Assembly (NCBI RefSeq): GCF_902499125.1
Contig: NZ_CABVPX010000007.1
Location: 186,001 to 250,000 of the forward strand
Length of the DNA: 64,000 bases
DNA from: Burkholderia arboris
GTDB taxonomy: Bacteria > Pseudomonadota > Gammaproteobacteria > Burkholderiales > Burkholderiaceae
Direction of reading: 5' to 3'
The notes under the pieces were generated by a model. That model made no database searches and was not told where the DNA came from. It saw nothing but the letters and a program-made list of their open reading frames with translations. Numbering within the stretch: the first letter of the stretch is position 1; each line of letters opens with the position of its first letter. Of the stretch, positions 45,507 through 53,547 are shown one piece after another. The position numbers and the translations under genes were made by a program.

Positions 45507-46379
45507 ATGACGGAGCTGGCTCCCCGCTGGCCGGATGCGAAACGTGCATGCGTCGCGCTCGCGTTCGACCTCGACGGCCCGACTGGCGATGCGATGCTGA
45601 ACGGGTCGATCTGGCGCAACCCCGCGTATTTCACGCTCGGCAGCTACGGGCCGTGGCGCGCGCTCGGCCGGTTGCTCGACATGCTCGCGTCGTTCGGGCT
45701 GCCGGCAACCTTCTTCGTGCCCGCCTGGGTCGCGCAGACGTGGCCTGCGCAATGCGCGGCGATCGTCGAGCGCGGCCACGAGATCGGCTATCACGGCTAC
45801 CGGCACGAAGCGTTCTGGACGCTCTCGCCCGATCGGCAGCGCGAGATCATGGCGCAGTCGGCCGACGTCTTCGCGCGCACGCTCGGCGTGCGGCCGGTCG
45901 GGTTCCGCACGCCGTCCGGCGACTGGAGTGCAGCGACGGTGGCGGTGCTGCGCGAGGCGGGCGTGCGCTATTCGAGCTCGATGCGCGGCGACGACCGGCC
46001 GTACCTGCTGCACGGCGAGGCCGGGGAACCGCCGCTCGTCGAGATTCCCGGCCGCTGGGAAACCGACGATTACGCGTCGCTCGCGTACCACCGCAACCCT
46101 GACTACCCGGCCGGGCTCGACCGGATCGCCGGATACGGTGCGACGCTCGACAACTGGACGCGCGAATTCGACGGCGTGTACCGTGACGGGCTGTGCCTGA
46201 CGACGCTGCTTCATCCCAAGGTTTGCGGCAAGCCGGGACGCATCGCGCTGCTTGAGGCATGGCTCGACCATATGTGCGCGCAGGACGGCGTATGGTTCGC
46301 GCGCTGCCACGCGCTAGCCGACTGGTGGCTCGCGCAGGCCACGCGGGATGCGGAACCCATGCAACGGAGCGGCATGTGA
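45507..46379 (+). CDS. NodB-family (PuuE/PgdA-like) amidohydrolase with intact metal site
   Basis: This 290-residue protein has the polysaccharide-deacetylase fold. The catalytic/metal Asp motif is AFDLDGPTG (D21, D23) and the zinc pair is YHGYRHE (H96, H100). FRTPSGDWSAATVAVLREAGVRYSSSM follows. It has no signal peptide, so it is cytoplasmic. That fits the allantoinase PuuE and cyclic-imide hydrolase branch rather than cell-wall deacetylases. In an operon with an importer and a C-N lyase it would hydrolyse a cyclic amide or N-acyl group of the imported compound. It starts 7 bp after the binding-protein stop and overlaps the next gene (ATGTGA). Confidence 0.83.
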   Translation: MTELAPRWPDAKRACVALAFDLDGPTGDAMLNGSIWRNPAYFTLGSYGPWRALGRLLDMLASFGLPATFFVPAWVAQTWPAQCAAIVERGHEIGYHGYRHEAFWTLSPDRQREIMAQSADVFARTLGVRPVGFRTPSGDWSAATVAVLREAGVRYSSSMRGDDRPYLLHGEAGEPPLVEIPGRWETDDYASLAYHRNPDYPAGLDRIAGYGATLDNWTREFDGVYRDGLCLTTLLHPKVCGKPGRIALLEAWLDHMCAQDGVWFARCHALADWWLAQATRDAEPMQRSGM

Positions 46380-47284
46380 CCTACTTTCCTTCATGGCCGG
46401 GCGGCGCGCGATACGCGGTCGCGATCACGGTCGATTTCAACGACATTCATGGCATCCAGACGCGCGAACCGCGCATCGTCGGCCGTGAGAAATCGCTGTC
46501 GGTCTGGCGTTACGGCGCGACACGTGGCGTCGACCGGCTGCTTGCAGCTTTCGACGCGTTCGGCGTGCCGGCGAGCTGGTTCGTGCCCGGCGCCGTCGCC
46601 GAAACGCACGGGGGCGCGGTGCGCGAGATTGCCGCCGCCGGCCACGAGCTCGGCGTGAGCGGCTATCGCTGCGAGGATTTCGATGCCTTGTCGCTTGCCG
46701 CACAGGCCGACGCGTGCCGCGCCGGGCGTGCTGCGCTCGCGGACGCGATCGGTCGCGACGCGGAAGGCTTTCGCTCGTTCACCGGCAACTGGGCCGATGG
46801 TTTCGCGGATTGTCTCGTTGCGGAAGGTTTCACGTGGTCGTCGTCGTGGCGCGGCGACGATCTGCCTTACGTGCATCCGCGCAACGACGGCGACGCGAAC
46901 GGCGCGCGGCTCGTCGAGCTGCCGCTGCACTACGAACTCGAGGACGAACCGTACTTCGAGTTCAACCTGTCGCCGCCCGTGCCGGCGGGCCAGCCGCGCA
47001 TCGCGGCGTACCGGGACGTGCTCGACAACTGGCGGCGCGACGTCGACGGGTTCAGGCGTTTCGGGCTGTGCTGCGTGCTGCGCCTGCATCCCGAGATCAT
47101 CGGCACGACCGGGCGGATCGATCTGCTGCGCGCGTTGCTCGCGCACCTGCGCGGCACCGGTGATGCGTGGTTTGCGACGGGGCGCGACATCGCGCGCTGG
47201 TGGCGTGCGCAGGCCCCCGTGAACGCCCCGGGCCATCCGGTCGACGTGTTCGCGCGTTGCGTGGCAGAGGAGGCGGCGCGATGA
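46376..47284 (+). CDS. NodB-family homologue lacking the metal His pair (possible pseudoenzyme partner)
   Basis: This 302-residue protein is homologous to the preceding one over its length: AITVDFNDIHGI (D20, D23), ASWFVPGAVAETHGGAVREIAAAGHELGVSGYRCEDFDAL, FRSFTGNWADGFADCLVAEGFTWSSSWRGDDLPY. Where its sister has H96 and H100, this one has S95 and C99, so the usual Zn-binding pair is gone. The GTG start at 46376 overlaps the sister's TGA. It may be an inactive subunit of a heteromer, as seen with paired deacetylase-fold proteins, or may use another metal arrangement. It overlaps the MmgE/PrpD gene by four bases. Confidence 0.8.
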   Translation: MTYFPSWPGGARYAVAITVDFNDIHGIQTREPRIVGREKSLSVWRYGATRGVDRLLAAFDAFGVPASWFVPGAVAETHGGAVREIAAAGHELGVSGYRCEDFDALSLAAQADACRAGRAALADAIGRDAEGFRSFTGNWADGFADCLVAEGFTWSSSWRGDDLPYVHPRNDGDANGARLVELPLHYELEDEPYFEFNLSPPVPAGQPRIAAYRDVLDNWRRDVDGFRRFGLCCVLRLHPEIIGTTGRIDLLRALLAHLRGTGDAWFATGRDIARWWRAQAPVNAPGHPVDVFARCVAEEAAR

Positions 47285-48666
47285 CAACGGAGACGCAAGC
47301 GCGCGCCACCCGGCTCGCGGCATTCGTTGCACGGACCTCCGCCGATGCAATGCCGGACGACGTCGTCGCGAAAGCCAAGCGTCATGTCCTCGACACGTTC
47401 GGTGCGGCGCTGGCCGGCACGTCGGCCGTCGAGACACGCAGTGCCCGTGCGTTGACCGGCGCCGTTGAGCAGGGTGGCGCGTCGCTATGGGGCACGCGAC
47501 GGCGCGCGAGCGCGCGCGACGCGGCGTTCGTCAACGGCATTGCCGCGCACGCGCTCGAGCTCGACGATTCCGGCGGCTGCGATCATTCGGGCGCGGTCGT
47601 GCTGCCTGCCGTACTCGCCGCGCTGTCGTGCGCCGGCCACCCCGTGACCGGCCGGGCATGCGTGGCGGCGATCGTGCTCGGTTACGACGTCGGTCGGCGC
47701 GTGCTCGAGGCGGCGGGCGGCTACTCGGCCCACAACGGAGCGGGCTGGCATTCGACGCTCAGCTGCGGCGTGTTCGGTGCGGCCGCCGCGAGCGCACGCG
47801 TGCTCGGGCTCGACACCGCACGCACGCGCGACGCGCTTGGCCACGCGGCGAGCTTCGCCGGCGGCCTGTGGAGCTTCATTCACGACGGATCGCAGACCAA
47901 GCGGCTGCACGCCGGGCGTGCGGCCGAAGGCGGCGTGCTGGCAGCATTGCTTGCACGGGAAGGCGTGAGCGGCCCCGCCCGCGTGTTCGACGACGTGTGG
48001 GGCGGTTTCTTCAATACGTTCGCCGCACAATCGCACGCGCCCGACGCATTGACCGACGGCCTTGGTGCGCACTGGAAGCTGATGCGCTGCTCGATCAAGC
48101 CGCACGCGTCGTGCCGCAGCGCCCATGCGGCGGTCGACGCGACGTTGCAACTCGCGGACGGCCGCACGTTCGATGCCGACGCGCTCGAACGGGTGGTGGT
48201 GCGCGCAAGCGCGTTCGTTGCGCGGATGTGTGGCGGTCGCGACCTGTCGACGCTGTCGTCCGCGCAGATGAGCCTGCCGTATGCCGTTGCGGCGGCGCTC
48301 GTGTTCGGCGATACCGGGCTCGGCGCCTATCGCGCAGACCGGCGCGCCGACCCGCGCGTGACCGCGCTGCTCGCGCGCATCACGGTCGACGTCGATCCGG
48401 CACTCGGCGATCTCGACGAACCGACGGTGACCTTGCAGCGCGCGGACGGGACGCGGGAATCGCGTCACGTTCCGATCGCACTCGGCGATCCGCGCAATCC
48501 GCTGCCGGATGCGGCGCTGCTGGCGAAATATCGTGCGCTGGCAAGCACGGCGCTCGACAGTGCGCGCGTCGACGCGTTGCGCGACGTGTGCCTGTCGCTG
48601 GACCGGCAGGCAGACGCGCGCGTGCTGAACGAGCGGCTCGCAGGCGATTCGGAAAACCGCGAATGA
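47281..48666 (+). CDS. MmgE/PrpD-family protein (dehydratase, decarboxylase or epimerase)
   Basis: This 461-residue protein shows family features throughout: AKRHVLDTFGAALAGTS, AAFVNGIAAHALELDDSGGCDHSGAVVLPAVLAAL, GWHSTLSCGVFGAAAASARVLGLD, RLHAGRAAEGGVLAALLA and KLMRCSIKPHASCRSAHAAVDATL. Members include 2-methylcitrate dehydratase, cis-aconitate decarboxylase and iminodisuccinate epimerase. The last works with a C-N lyase in chelator degradation, which matches the ArgH-like enzyme at the head of this operon. ATG 47281 overlaps the previous stop. It is the last intact gene of the operon. The specific reaction is inference. Confidence 0.87.
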   Translation: MTTETQARATRLAAFVARTSADAMPDDVVAKAKRHVLDTFGAALAGTSAVETRSARALTGAVEQGGASLWGTRRRASARDAAFVNGIAAHALELDDSGGCDHSGAVVLPAVLAALSCAGHPVTGRACVAAIVLGYDVGRRVLEAAGGYSAHNGAGWHSTLSCGVFGAAAASARVLGLDTARTRDALGHAASFAGGLWSFIHDGSQTKRLHAGRAAEGGVLAALLAREGVSGPARVFDDVWGGFFNTFAAQSHAPDALTDGLGAHWKLMRCSIKPHASCRSAHAAVDATLQLADGRTFDADALERVVVRASAFVARMCGGRDLSTLSSAQMSLPYAVAAALVFGDTGLGAYRADRRADPRVTALLARITVDVDPALGDLDEPTVTLQRADGTRESRHVPIALGDPRNPLPDAALLAKYRALASTALDSARVDALRDVCLSLDRQADARVLNERLAGDSENRE

Positions 48667-48671
48667 CCGTG

Positions 48672-48769
48672 CCGATGGGCTTCGAGCGGCAGTGGCGGCT
48701 GCAACATTCGCGCGAAAAACGGCCGATCAACGATACGTCAACGCCGAGGATGTGCCGCGTGCGGGGTGC
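48672..48769 (+). pseudogene. Decayed fragment of an AraC-family regulator (C-terminal HTH)
   Basis: Bases 48672-48715 match the iifR HTH region at 39557-39600 at 40 of 44 positions (encoding PMGF.RQ.RLQH.RE). Bases 48741-48767 resemble the 3' end of iifR (RMxRVRG), with about 125 bases between these parts missing. No start, no full domain and no proper stop remain. It lies right after the MmgE/PrpD stop, so a regulator gene was probably deleted here. Confidence 0.7.
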
Positions 48770-48774
48770 CGGGC

Positions 48775-49731
48775 CTATGGCAGCGGCGCGCCCCACACCG
48801 CCGTCACGTCGCCACCCAGCCGCCATTCGTCGAACGGGCGGCGCGGTGCGATGATTGCCGGCAGGCGACGATCGCGAAAGCGCGCGAAGTACGGCTCGAC
48901 CCAACTGAGTTCATCGCGAAACGTCCACGGGAACAGGTCCTGCCTGACCGGCGTGATGGCCGCGAAGCTCGCGGGATTCTCCACCGCGGCGATCACGAGA
49001 TTCGCGAGACGGCCGATCGCACCGTCGTTTTCCCGATAGAGATCGATATGGCGCTGCTGCACGAGCTCCGCCGCGAACACGAGCGGCAGCAGTGCGAACG
49101 TGTGGTAGTGCAGCGCACGGTTGCCGCGCTTGACTTCCCGTGCAAGCGAACCGTCCGGGCCGATGTCGCGGATGCCTTCGCGAACGCGCAGCAGCCCCGA
49201 ATCGACGAGGCTCGCGTTGCCGGTCGCGGTGCCGATCGCGATCAGGTCGAGTCCGGCCCAATACACGAGGTTGTTGTGCAGGTGGTTGATCGCTTCCGCA
49301 TCGCGGGTGGCGATCGCGATGCGTTCGAGCCACGGATCGATCGCATCGAGGCGCGCGCGATTCGCATCGCGCACGTCGCGCGGCATGCGCAGGATCACCA
49401 TCGCGAAATCGGTGCCGGCCCATGAACGCTCGTAATGGCCCTGGTAACCCGAGATCCGGCCCATCAGCGCATCGGCCTGCGCCCAGCTTTCCAGCAGGCT
49501 CGATGCGCACGACCAGTCGCCGTGGTCCGCCGCCGTGTTGAGCCGGGCAATGAAATCGCGCATCGGCTTCACGGCGCGCGCATAGCCGGCGGCGTCGTCA
49601 TAGTAGCCGTGCGGATCGATCGTCGTGACGGCTGGCGGTATGTCGCAGGCGCGGGCCGGTGGCACGGTGCCGAATAGCGCGCCCAGGGAGAGCAACACGG
49701 CGAACAGCGGTCGAGTCGACAGGCAGCGCAT
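48775..49731 (-). CDS. Secreted PL5 alginate lyase-like protein
   Basis: This 318-residue protein has a signal peptide (FAVLLSLGALFGTVPPARACD). It is alpha-helical with features of the alginate lyase (AlgL, PL5) fold: WAQADALMGRISGYQGHYERSW, AINHLHNNLVYWAGLDLIAIGTATGN (NN...YW as in the AlgL catalytic segment) and RGNRALHYHTFALLPLVFAAEL. AlgL itself is about 370 residues and has NNH; here the His is replaced by Leu (HNNLVYW), so activity or specificity may differ. It stands alone, divergent from the TonB receptor gene. A role in uronate-polymer turnover or biofilm is inference. Confidence 0.8.
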   Translation of the reverse strand: MRCLSTRPLFAVLLSLGALFGTVPPARACDIPPAVTTIDPHGYYDDAAGYARAVKPMRDFIARLNTAADHGDWSCASSLLESWAQADALMGRISGYQGHYERSWAGTDFAMVILRMPRDVRDANRARLDAIDPWLERIAIATRDAEAINHLHNNLVYWAGLDLIAIGTATGNASLVDSGLLRVREGIRDIGPDGSLAREVKRGNRALHYHTFALLPLVFAAELVQQRHIDLYRENDGAIGRLANLVIAAVENPASFAAITPVRQDLFPWTFRDELSWVEPYFARFRDRRLPAIIAPRRPFDEWRLGGDVTAVWGAPLP

Positions 49732-50131
49732 ACGGTCCCCGGTGGTGACGGTCGTGACGCCGGGTGCCCGCGGTCGACGCCGTACCGAGCATCGTGCGGG
49801 GCCGCGTGGTCCGCGGCCGTTTCCGGGTCGAACGCAGTCTAGCGTCCCCGTCTTTCATCCGCCTTTCCCGGCGGCAGCCGACCGGATCGATGGCGCGCCT
49901 GCGCCGTTTTCGCCGCGCGAGCGCCGGATTCGCGTGCCCGCGCACTTTTTTTGAAGACCGCGCCACATTCGCCCGGTATGATCGCTGCGCTCGCGAACGA
50001 CGCCACTGGCCATCGGATTCCGGCTCGCGCGCAATCGACATGACCGGCATGACAACACAGGGCGGACGCCGTTCGATGCGTCGCGCCACGATCGGGCCGA
50101 ATCGGCCACCAGCACGACGGAGCAGGGAACG
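49732..50131. other. Divergent intergenic region before the TonB receptor
   Basis: This 400-bp gene-free region should carry promoters for the lyase-like gene and the receptor. I looked for a Fur-type A+T-rich dyad and saw none, so iron control is not evident in the sequence. Confidence 0.35.
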
Positions 50132-52324
50132 ATGGTAACGGGGACGAGTGCGGCGCGACGCGCGAGGACGATCGCGGCCGCCGGAGCATGGTGCGTGGCG
50201 GCGGCAGGCAGCGCGCCCGCGCAGGCTGCGGATGCGGGAGACGCGCCGCAGGCCGGCGCGGCGGCAGCCGTGTTGCCGGCAATCGACGTGCAAGGCGTGG
50301 CCGACGGCGCGTCCGTCGGGCTCGTCGGGCGGCGCACCGCGGCCGGCACGAAGACCGACACGCCGGTGGCCGAGATCCCGCAAACGATCAATATCGTGAC
50401 CGCACAACAGATCGAGATGACCGGCGCGGCCGACCTGAACCAGGCGCTGCGCTACGTGCCGGGCTTCTCGACGTTCGGCGCCGACAGCCGGACCGACTGG
50501 TATGCGGCGCTGCGCGGCTTCACGCCGACGCTGTACGTCGACGGCGTGCCGGCCCTGAATACGGCCGTGATCGCGAACTGGCGCGTCGACCCGTACACGA
50601 TCGATTCGATCGCGGTACTGCGCGGGCCGACGTCGGTGCTGTACGGCGCAGGCGAGCCCGGCGCGATCGTCGACGCGCAGACGAAGCTCGCCGACGGCGC
50701 GCGCGTGCGCGAAGCCGGCGTGCAGATCGGCAACGATGCGCGCAAGCAGGTCATGCTCGATGTCGGCGACCGGCTCGATCCGGACGGCAAGGTGGCATAC
50801 CGCTTCGTCGGCGTCGCGCGCGACGGCAACGCGGTGACCGGCCCGAACGGTGACCGGCGCGTCGCGCTCGCGCCGTCGTTCCGCTGGCGGCCGAACGCCG
50901 ACACGTCGCTGACGGTCTCCGCAACGTTCCTGCAGGACAGCGGCGACATATCGTCGAACTTCCTGCCGGCGTCGGGCACGGTATTGCCGAACCCCAACGG
51001 CCGCCTGTCGCAGGACACCTACATGGGCGACCCGTCGTTCAACGACTACCGCAAGAAGCAATGGTCGCTCGGTTACGCGCTCGAACACCGCGTGAACGGG
51101 ATCTGGACGCTGCACCAGGACGTGCGCTGGTCGCACCTGTCGCTCGACGATGCAACGGTGTTCGGCAATGGCTTCGCGCCCCGCAGCACGACGAACATGA
51201 TGCGTTTCGCGGGGCTGTTCCAGCTCAACTACAGCCGGCTCGACATCGACAATCACGCGCAGGCGCGCTTCGGCACGGGGCCGCTCGAGCATACGCTGCT
51301 GTTCGGCCTGCAATTCGACCGGCAGACGACGACCAACAGCGTGTGGCTTGCACTCGCGCCGTCGCTCGACCTGTACCACCCCGTCTACCGGCCGGTGACG
51401 GTCGCGATCTTCTCCGGTCCGACGTCGCTCGGCCACATCGACCAGTACACCGCGATGAACACGGTCGGCGTGTATGCGCAGGACCAGATCCGCTGGCAAC
51501 GCTGGACGCTGACGCTCGGCGGCCGCGAGGATGTCGTGAATGCGCGCTTCGACGACCGGACGGCCGGCACGCAGGCGCAGCAGAACGTCAGTGCGTTTTC
51601 CGGGCGCGTCGGGCTCACCTATCAAGGCGACGCCGGGCTGTCGCCGTACCTGAGCTATTCGACGTCGTTCGATCCGGTCATTGGCGTGCGGATGTTCGGC
51701 GGCGGCCTGCCGAAACCGACGCGCGGCGCGCAGATCGAGGCCGGGCTGCGCTGGCAGCCGCCCGGCAGGAACCTGATGCTGAACGCGGCCGTCTACCAGA
51801 TCGACCAGACCAACGTCGTGACGCCGACGCCGGTGAATCTCGACCGGACCGGCACGACGTCCGTGCAGACCGGCAAGGTGCGTTCGCGCGGCATCGAGCT
51901 GAGCGCGGTCGGCAAGCTGACGCGCGAGTTGTCGATCGTCGCGTCGTATGCATATCAGGACGTCAAGAACGTGCAGGCGAACGACGCGTCGCTGAACAAC
52001 TGGCCGGTGTCCGTGCCGCTGCCGCGGCAGATGGCGTCGCTGTGGGCCGACTGGACCTGGCAGACGGGCGCGCTGGCGGGCGTCGGGATCGGCGGCGGCG
52101 TGCGCTATCAAAGCGCGTCGGCCGGCGCGCCCGACAATTCGTTGACGGTGCCGAGCGCGACGTTGTACGACCTGGCGTTGCATTACGACATGCCGCACTG
52201 GCGTTTCGCACTGAACGTCGCGAACCTGTTCGACCGGCGTTATGTCAGCGGCTGCCAGTCGTATGCCGTGTGCGTGTTCGGCAACGAGCGGACCGTGCTG
52301 GCCAGCGCGAAATACAACTGGTGA
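50132..52324 (+). CDS. TonB-dependent siderophore receptor (FhuE/FpvA-like family)
   Basis: This 730-residue protein has a signal peptide (to about residue 33). The plug domain (VAEIPQTINIVTAQQIEMTGAADLNQALRYVPG, YVDGVPALNTAVIANWRVDPYTIDSIAVLRGPTSVLYGAGEPGAIV) follows, then a 22-strand barrel to the C-terminal strand TVLASAKYNW ending in Trp. The RGPTSVLYG motif is typical of siderophore receptors. No long N-terminal signalling domain is present, so it is a plain transducer. It is convergent, 7 bp apart, with an IroE/Fes-like esterase gene, which suggests uptake of an ester-linked (catecholate-type) siderophore, likely a foreign one since no synthesis genes are near. Confidence 0.9.
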   Translation: MVTGTSAARRARTIAAAGAWCVAAAGSAPAQAADAGDAPQAGAAAAVLPAIDVQGVADGASVGLVGRRTAAGTKTDTPVAEIPQTINIVTAQQIEMTGAADLNQALRYVPGFSTFGADSRTDWYAALRGFTPTLYVDGVPALNTAVIANWRVDPYTIDSIAVLRGPTSVLYGAGEPGAIVDAQTKLADGARVREAGVQIGNDARKQVMLDVGDRLDPDGKVAYRFVGVARDGNAVTGPNGDRRVALAPSFRWRPNADTSLTVSATFLQDSGDISSNFLPASGTVLPNPNGRLSQDTYMGDPSFNDYRKKQWSLGYALEHRVNGIWTLHQDVRWSHLSLDDATVFGNGFAPRSTTNMMRFAGLFQLNYSRLDIDNHAQARFGTGPLEHTLLFGLQFDRQTTTNSVWLALAPSLDLYHPVYRPVTVAIFSGPTSLGHIDQYTAMNTVGVYAQDQIRWQRWTLTLGGREDVVNARFDDRTAGTQAQQNVSAFSGRVGLTYQGDAGLSPYLSYSTSFDPVIGVRMFGGGLPKPTRGAQIEAGLRWQPPGRNLMLNAAVYQIDQTNVVTPTPVNLDRTGTTSVQTGKVRSRGIELSAVGKLTRELSIVASYAYQDVKNVQANDASLNNWPVSVPLPRQMASLWADWTWQTGALAGVGIGGGVRYQSASAGAPDNSLTVPSATLYDLALHYDMPHWRFALNVANLFDRRYVSGCQSYAVCVFGNERTVLASAKYNW

Positions 52325-52331
52325 GCGCGCG

Positions 52332-53264
52332 CTATCGTGCCGCGGCGGGCAGCAGATATTCGAGGCCGTGCGTGAAACCGCGCGGCGCGACCGTCAGGTG
52401 ATTTTCGTCGTCGAGTACGTCGACGCGCAGCCGGAGCGACCGGAACTGCCTCGACCGCAAGGACTTCTCCATCTTCCGCGTGTCGGTGACCATGTTGTAG
52501 GTCCTGGCAAAACGCGGATCGCCCTTCCGGACTTCCTCGTACTCGCCGACATATATGAACACCTGCGCCGGCAGGTCGCGGTGGCTGGCCGCGTAGGCGG
52601 CCTCGACACGCGACATGGCGTGCCGGTCGTACCACAGCGACGGACTGCCGATCAGATAGCCGGAGAACAGGTCAGGTTCGGTCAGCAGGATCCTCATGCC
52701 CAGCAGGCCGCCATATGAATGGCCGAGCAAGAATCGCCGGCTTTCGTTGGTCCGGTACTGCTTCGCGATGAACGGCAGAACCTGGTTGCGGAGATACGCC
52801 TGATACGCGCCGGCCTGGCCGTGAACGGCATCGGCCGGTGCGTCGGGAGATCCTGCCGACGTGGGCGTGTAGTCGCGTCGCCGGCTCTGCATGCCGCTTT
52901 CGCCGCGCGCATAGGACAGGCCGACGAGTATGAATTCCTCGACGACGGGCCCTTCGCCGTTGAGACGGCGGGCAATCTGCTTGACGAGGGGGAACGCATA
53001 GTCGGCATCCGTCACGTAAAGGACGGGATAGCGGCGCTGCGGCTGGCTGCCGTAGGACGGCGGCAGCGCGACGAATACCTGATAGTCGCGGCCGGAAACC
53101 GGGTCCGGCACGTCGCGGACTTCGGTGTCCGCGACCTCATAGGGTTCGCCGTTGCCGCGCTGCCAGTACGCCGGATGGGTTGCCGTCGTTGCCTGTCCCG
53201 CTGCGGCGGCGGAGTGGGCGATCAGGCACATCGCGACGAGGCCTGCATGCAGAAGTGGCTTCAT
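52332..53264 (-). CDS. IroE/Fes-like siderophore esterase (alpha/beta hydrolase), periplasmic
   Basis: This 310-residue protein has a signal peptide (GLVAMCLIAHSAAAAGQA) and the esterase D/IroE fold. DYQVFVALPPSYGSQPQRRYPVLYVTDADYAFPLV leads in, the nucleophile Ser is in FLLGHSYGGLLGMRILLTEPDLFSGYLIGSPSLWYD (GHSYGG), and a His sits near LDDENHLTV. Family members cut tri-serine lactone backbones of enterobactin or salmochelin. It is next to a TonB siderophore receptor, supporting a role in iron release in the periplasm. The start at 53264 is preferred over upstream ATGs because it gives a clean signal peptide. Confidence 0.85.
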   Translation of the reverse strand: MKPLLHAGLVAMCLIAHSAAAAGQATTATHPAYWQRGNGEPYEVADTEVRDVPDPVSGRDYQVFVALPPSYGSQPQRRYPVLYVTDADYAFPLVKQIARRLNGEGPVVEEFILVGLSYARGESGMQSRRRDYTPTSAGSPDAPADAVHGQAGAYQAYLRNQVLPFIAKQYRTNESRRFLLGHSYGGLLGMRILLTEPDLFSGYLIGSPSLWYDRHAMSRVEAAYAASHRDLPAQVFIYVGEYEEVRKGDPRFARTYNMVTDTRKMEKSLRSRQFRSLRLRVDVLDDENHLTVAPRGFTHGLEYLLPAAAR

Positions 53265-53547
53265 GCCGGACCGCATGCCTCGTTTGGCCCGCATCAACGA
53301 GGCGACGATCGAATGGTTCGGGAAACGTGGACGTCGCATGGGGCGTGCTCTTGGCCGAAAGCGCGCAGTTTGCCAAAAAAAGCGCGCTCGCGCGGCGCCG
53401 ATTCGATTCGTTTGGGCGAACGGGCGGGCGCGATTGGTCAACGACGGCCGGCGCGCCAGGGCCCGGCGATTCCGTTGCCCGGTTGCCTGCGGTGAACCGC
53501 GGCCCGTGAAGCCGGCAGCGCGCGACGGGACGCCGTGAACCGGCGCG

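Noticed and set aside
49732..50131. Search for a Fur box before the TonB receptor
   Set aside because: No A+T-rich dyad resembling the Fur site was seen.
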